Assembly: GCA_964522045.1 (NCBI GenBank)
Contig: CAZFSF010000118.1
Coordinates: 1 to 8,507 of the forward strand
Origin: Desulfacyla sp964522045
GTDB taxonomy: Bacteria > Desulfobacterota > DSM-4660 > Desulfatiglandales > Desulfatiglandaceae
Length of the DNA: 8,507 nt
Direction of reading: 5' to 3'
Position 1 is the stretch's first letter. Each line of letters begins with the position of its first letter. Shown one piece after another: positions 5,366-8,507 of this stretch. Made by a program: the position numbers and the translations under genes. The notes below the pieces were generated by a model that was given only the letters and a program-made list of their open reading frames with translations, searched no databases and was not told the origin of the DNA.

Positions 5366-8300
5366 ATGGTAACCGCTGATGTAAAAATCAATGAGGCCCC
5401 AATCCTGACCCCGGGCAAAGTGGGTGCGGTTATGGTAGTGGGCGGCGGGGTGAGTGGGATACAGGCCGCGTTAGATACTGCAAACTCGGGCTTTAAGGTC
5501 TATCTCGTTGAAAAGGGTCCGGCCATTGGCGGCAGGATGTCCCAACTGGATAAGACCTTTCCCACCAATGACTGCTCCATGTGTATCCTCTCTCCCAAGT
5601 TCATTGAATGCGCCACAAACCCCAATATATCGATTATAACCGACACCCAGGTTGACGGCATTGAGGGCGAGGCAGGGAATTTTGAGGTAACCCTGCTTCA
5701 AAAGCCAAAATATGTTGATCCGGCAAAATGTACCGGATGCGGAACATGCGCCGAGTATTGCCCGATAAACGTCCTCGATGCCTATAATGAAAACCTGTCA
5801 ACATTAAAGGCTATCCATCTTGCCTTTCCCCAGGCAGTGCCTGCGGTATCTGCAATAGATCTCTCACACTGCCTTTACCTGTTGAGGACAGAGTGTCAGA
5901 TCTGTGTCCCGGCATGTAAGAATAAGGCGATAGACTTTCATCACCACGAAGAGAAGTTGAAAATTGAGGTCGGCAGTGTAATTCTCTCCCCTGGTTACGA
6001 GCCATTCGATCCCCAATTGCAGAGCCAGTACGGTTATCCAAGGCTGAGTAATGTGGTTACCAGCCTCGAATTAGAACGTCTGTTGAGCGCCTCGGGGCCC
6101 AATCGGGGGGTATTGCGCAGGCCATCCGACGGGAAAACGCCTGAGAAGATAGCCTGGATCCAATGCGTCGGATCACGAGATACGAATACAGGCAATACCT
6201 ACTGTTCAGCGGTCTGCTGTATGTATGCCATGAAGCAGGTAATCCTGTCCAAGGAACATATCCCTGAGCTCAATGCCTTAATCCTGCATAATGATATCCG
6301 GGCCTATGGAAAGGGGTTCGAGCGCTATTATGAAAGGGCTCAGAATACCCCGGGGGTCCGGTTTATCTGGAGCAAGACCTCGGTTTTAGGAGAGCAGCCC
6401 GAAACAGGAAACGTGGTGCTCAGGTATCGTCTCAACGGCACTGAAGTAAAGGATGAGGAATTCGATCTTGTCGTACTTTCCGTTGGCCTCTCCTCGCCTG
6501 ACAGCAACAGAGAGTTGGCAGATAAACTCTGTGTCAATACAAATCAGTGCGGATTCTGTAAGAGAACCGGTTTTTCCCCTGTTGAGACCTCACGGCCTGG
6601 TATTTATGCCTGCGGGGCGTTTCGGGCCCCTATGGATATCCCGGACTCGGTCACCATGGCAAGCGGGGCTGCATCACTCGCTTCACAGCTTCTTTCTGAA
6701 GAGAGAGGGACCTTAATTTCGGAGAAGTCATACCCGCCCGAGCGGGATGTTAGTGGAGAACCGCCGAGAGTTGGTGTCTTTGTCTGTGACTGCGGTACCA
6801 ATATCGTCAAGGTGGTGGATGCGGCAGGGGTTGTTGAATATGCGAAAACATTGCCCGGGGTGATCCATGTTGAAGAGGACACATTTGCCTGTTCTATTGA
6901 TTCCATTTCCCACATGGTAGAAACCATCAAGGAAAAAGGGATCAACAGGTTAGTGGTTGCCGCGTGCACGCCGAGGACCCATGAGCCTCTCTTCCAGGAC
7001 GTCCTCAGACAGGCGGGCCTGAACCCGTATCTGTTTGAGATGACCAATATCAGGGAACACTGTTCCTGGGTCCATATGGGTGAGAAAAAGAGGGCCACCC
7101 GGAAGGCAGAGGATCTCGTGAGAATGGCTGTTTCCAAGGCAGGGCTCCTCGAATCCCTGCCTCAGTTGTCTTATGCGGTCACCGGAACGGCTTTGGTGAT
7201 CGGCGGGGGTATCTCCGGCATGGTGAGCGCCCTGGCCCTGGCCCGTCAGGGGGTCGAGGTGTTCCTGGTTGAAAGGGGAGCGGAGCTTGGGGGCATGGGC
7301 AGACGTATCCGTTATTCCATTGAAGGGGATGATGTTCGGGCCTATGTTCAGGACCTCATCAGAGAAGTTTATTCCAACCTCCTAATCCAGGTTTATACTG
7401 AGGCCGAACTGGTCGATTTTTCCGGGTACGTGGGTAATTTTTTTAGCAAAATATGCGTTGGAAAGGGTAATATACTGAAGGAGATCAACCACGGTGTCAC
7501 CATTGTAGCCACCGGGGCCGGGGAATTCAGGCCTGCGGAGTATCTTTATCAGGAAGATTCGCGTGTCCTGACCCTGCTTGAATTGGAAGGTGAAGTAAAA
7601 AGAGGAAGTGAAAGGATAAGAAACTGTAATACATTTGTTATGATACAGTGTGTGGGCTCGAGGGATAAGGATCGGCCATACTGCAGCAGGGTATGCTGTT
7701 CTCAGGCCATAAAGGATGCCCTGGCCCTGAAAAAAATAAACCCGGATATGGAGATTTATATCCTTTATCGAGACATGAGGACCTATGGGTTCAGGGAGGA
7801 TTACTACCGGGAAGCGGCGGACCAGGGGGTGATCTTTATCCGTTATGATCCTGACGATAGACCTGAAGTGGAGGCGGTTGAGGAAAACGGCAGATCTGTT
7901 CTAAGGGTTCTTATAACAGAACCTGTACTGGGACAACGCCTGGTATTAGATGCCGACATGTTGGCCCTTGGCGTGGCCACGATCCCCCCGGCGGGCAGCA
8001 GGGAATTGTCCCAAATGCTCAAGGTGCCTTTAAATGAGGACGGTTTTTTTATGGAGGCCCATATGAAACTTCGCCCTGTGGATTTTGCCACAGATGGCAT
8101 CTTCATGGCGGGTCTTGCACACAGTCCCAAGTTTATTGATGAAAGCATTGCACAGGCTGAGGCTGCGGCCTCACGGGCCATGACCATACTGTCAAGGGAT
8201 GAAATGCTGGCAGGTGGCGCGATCTGTGAGGTGAACAGGCAAAAGTGCACCGGCTGCGGGGTTTGTCAGGAGGTCTGCGCCTTTAATGCCATAGAGTTGG

Positions 8301-8449
8301 ATCTGAAGGAGGGGGTGGCTGTAATCAATAATGCCCTCTGCAAAGGGTGCGGACTATGCTCATCCTCCTGCAGAAGCGGGGCCCTGGATATCATGGGATT
8401 CAGTGAAGAGCAAACTATGTCTTTGATTGATATTTGTCTGACTGGTTAG
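5366..8449 (+). CDS. hdrA: HdrA-like flavo-iron-sulfur protein with two tandem HdrA flavin domains (BamE-like)
   Basis: A 1027-residue soluble electron-transfer subunit. First half (about 1-445): FAD motif VVGGGVSG (24-31), GPAIGGRMSQLDKTFPTND (51-69), and an inserted ferredoxin domain (C122, C125, C128, C132 and C169, C177, C180, C184). A further cluster site follows in IQCVGSRD (C267) with C280, C284 and C285. Second half (about 468-1027): the HdrA N-terminal domain with CDCGTNI (C474, C476), C509 and C534, then a second FAD motif VIGGGISG (611-618). The repeated cluster site is C761, C773, C777 and C778. A C-terminal 8Fe ferredoxin ends the protein (C961, C964, C967, C971; C992, C995, C998, C1002). 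This predicts two FADs and about seven [4Fe-4S] clusters. Single-unit HdrA proteins are about 650 residues. Known HdrA proteins bifurcate electrons at FAD; BamE of class II benzoyl-CoA reductase is a large HdrA-like subunit. The HdrD-like gene just upstream is the likely partner. Family call is very secure; the exact complex is unknown. Confidence 0.93.
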   Translation: MVTADVKINEAPILTPGKVGAVMVVGGGVSGIQAALDTANSGFKVYLVEKGPAIGGRMSQLDKTFPTNDCSMCILSPKFIECATNPNISIITDTQVDGIEGEAGNFEVTLLQKPKYVDPAKCTGCGTCAEYCPINVLDAYNENLSTLKAIHLAFPQAVPAVSAIDLSHCLYLLRTECQICVPACKNKAIDFHHHEEKLKIEVGSVILSPGYEPFDPQLQSQYGYPRLSNVVTSLELERLLSASGPNRGVLRRPSDGKTPEKIAWIQCVGSRDTNTGNTYCSAVCCMYAMKQVILSKEHIPELNALILHNDIRAYGKGFERYYERAQNTPGVRFIWSKTSVLGEQPETGNVVLRYRLNGTEVKDEEFDLVVLSVGLSSPDSNRELADKLCVNTNQCGFCKRTGFSPVETSRPGIYACGAFRAPMDIPDSVTMASGAASLASQLLSEERGTLISEKSYPPERDVSGEPPRVGVFVCDCGTNIVKVVDAAGVVEYAKTLPGVIHVEEDTFACSIDSISHMVETIKEKGINRLVVAACTPRTHEPLFQDVLRQAGLNPYLFEMTNIREHCSWVHMGEKKRATRKAEDLVRMAVSKAGLLESLPQLSYAVTGTALVIGGGISGMVSALALARQGVEVFLVERGAELGGMGRRIRYSIEGDDVRAYVQDLIREVYSNLLIQVYTEAELVDFSGYVGNFFSKICVGKGNILKEINHGVTIVATGAGEFRPAEYLYQEDSRVLTLLELEGEVKRGSERIRNCNTFVMIQCVGSRDKDRPYCSRVCCSQAIKDALALKKINPDMEIYILYRDMRTYGFREDYYREAADQGVIFIRYDPDDRPEVEAVEENGRSVLRVLITEPVLGQRLVLDADMLALGVATIPPAGSRELSQMLKVPLNEDGFFMEAHMKLRPVDFATDGIFMAGLAHSPKFIDESIAQAEAAASRAMTILSRDEMLAGGAICEVNRQKCTGCGVCQEVCAFNAIELDLKEGVAVINNALCKGCGLCSSSCRSGALDIMGFSEEQTMSLIDICLTG

Positions 8450-8460
8450 GGAACGATTTT

Positions 8461-8488
8461 GGATTACAGATTGCGGATTGCGGATTAA
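8461..8488 (+). repeat. 7-base tandem repeat (GGATTGC-type) downstream of the HdrA-like gene
   Basis: Four heptamers in register: GGATTAC, AGATTGC, GGATTGC and GGATTAA. They begin 11 nt after the HdrA-like stop. The period equals that of the block at 3113-3147, although the unit differs. The remaining bases to the window end show no gene. Confidence 0.75.
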
Positions 8489-8507
8489 GGAATTTGCAAT
8501 ACTAATT

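Noticed and set aside
6604..7137. 177-codon open frame on the minus strand within the HdrA-like gene
   Set aside because: Antisense to conserved HdrA motifs and without any domain; a shadow.

Overview
The window reads as part of an anaerobic redox-metabolism locus. All six supported protein genes lie on the + strand. The gene set suggests a sulfate-reducing or syntrophic Desulfobacterota (deltaproteobacterial) anaerobe: an ETF, a soluble HdrD-type iron-sulfur oxidoreductase, and a very large HdrA-type flavo-iron-sulfur protein, with short tandem-repeat debris in the gaps. The lineage is inferred from protein style and was not tested by any search.

Layout. Positions 1-591 hold the C-terminal part of the electron-transfer flavoprotein alpha subunit, cut off by the window edge. 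It overlaps by 4 bases (ATGA) with a complete ETF beta subunit (588-1379). After an 85-nt gap comes a 547-residue FAD-dependent oxidoreductase of the phytoene desaturase/PYROXD2-like superfamily (1465-3108). An 80-nt gap built largely of 7-base repeats leads to a 254-residue short-chain dehydrogenase/reductase (3189-3953). A cytosolic HdrD-like protein follows, with HdrC-like and HdrB-like parts fused (about 4051-5199). A 166-nt A+T-rich gap with a dispersed-type hairpin repeat precedes a 1027-residue HdrA-like protein (5366-8449) that contains two HdrA flavin domains in tandem. The last 58 bases carry another 7-base repeat.

How they may work together (inference). The FAD oxidoreductase and the SDR look like substrate-oxidising or substrate-reducing enzymes. 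ETF can take electrons from flavin dehydrogenases, and the HdrD-like plus HdrA-like pair supplies the functions of a soluble HdrABC core. The HdrD/HdrA pair resembles the BamD/BamE components of the class II benzoyl-CoA reductase complex of obligate anaerobes, and also the many uncharacterised HdrA/HdrD pairs of sulfate reducers. A plausible reading is an electron-transfer hub in which ETF-derived electrons are split or merged with ferredoxin and NAD(P)H. No BamB, MvhD or hydrogenase gene is visible here.

No tRNA, rRNA, CRISPR array, insertion sequence or clear rho-independent terminator was seen.
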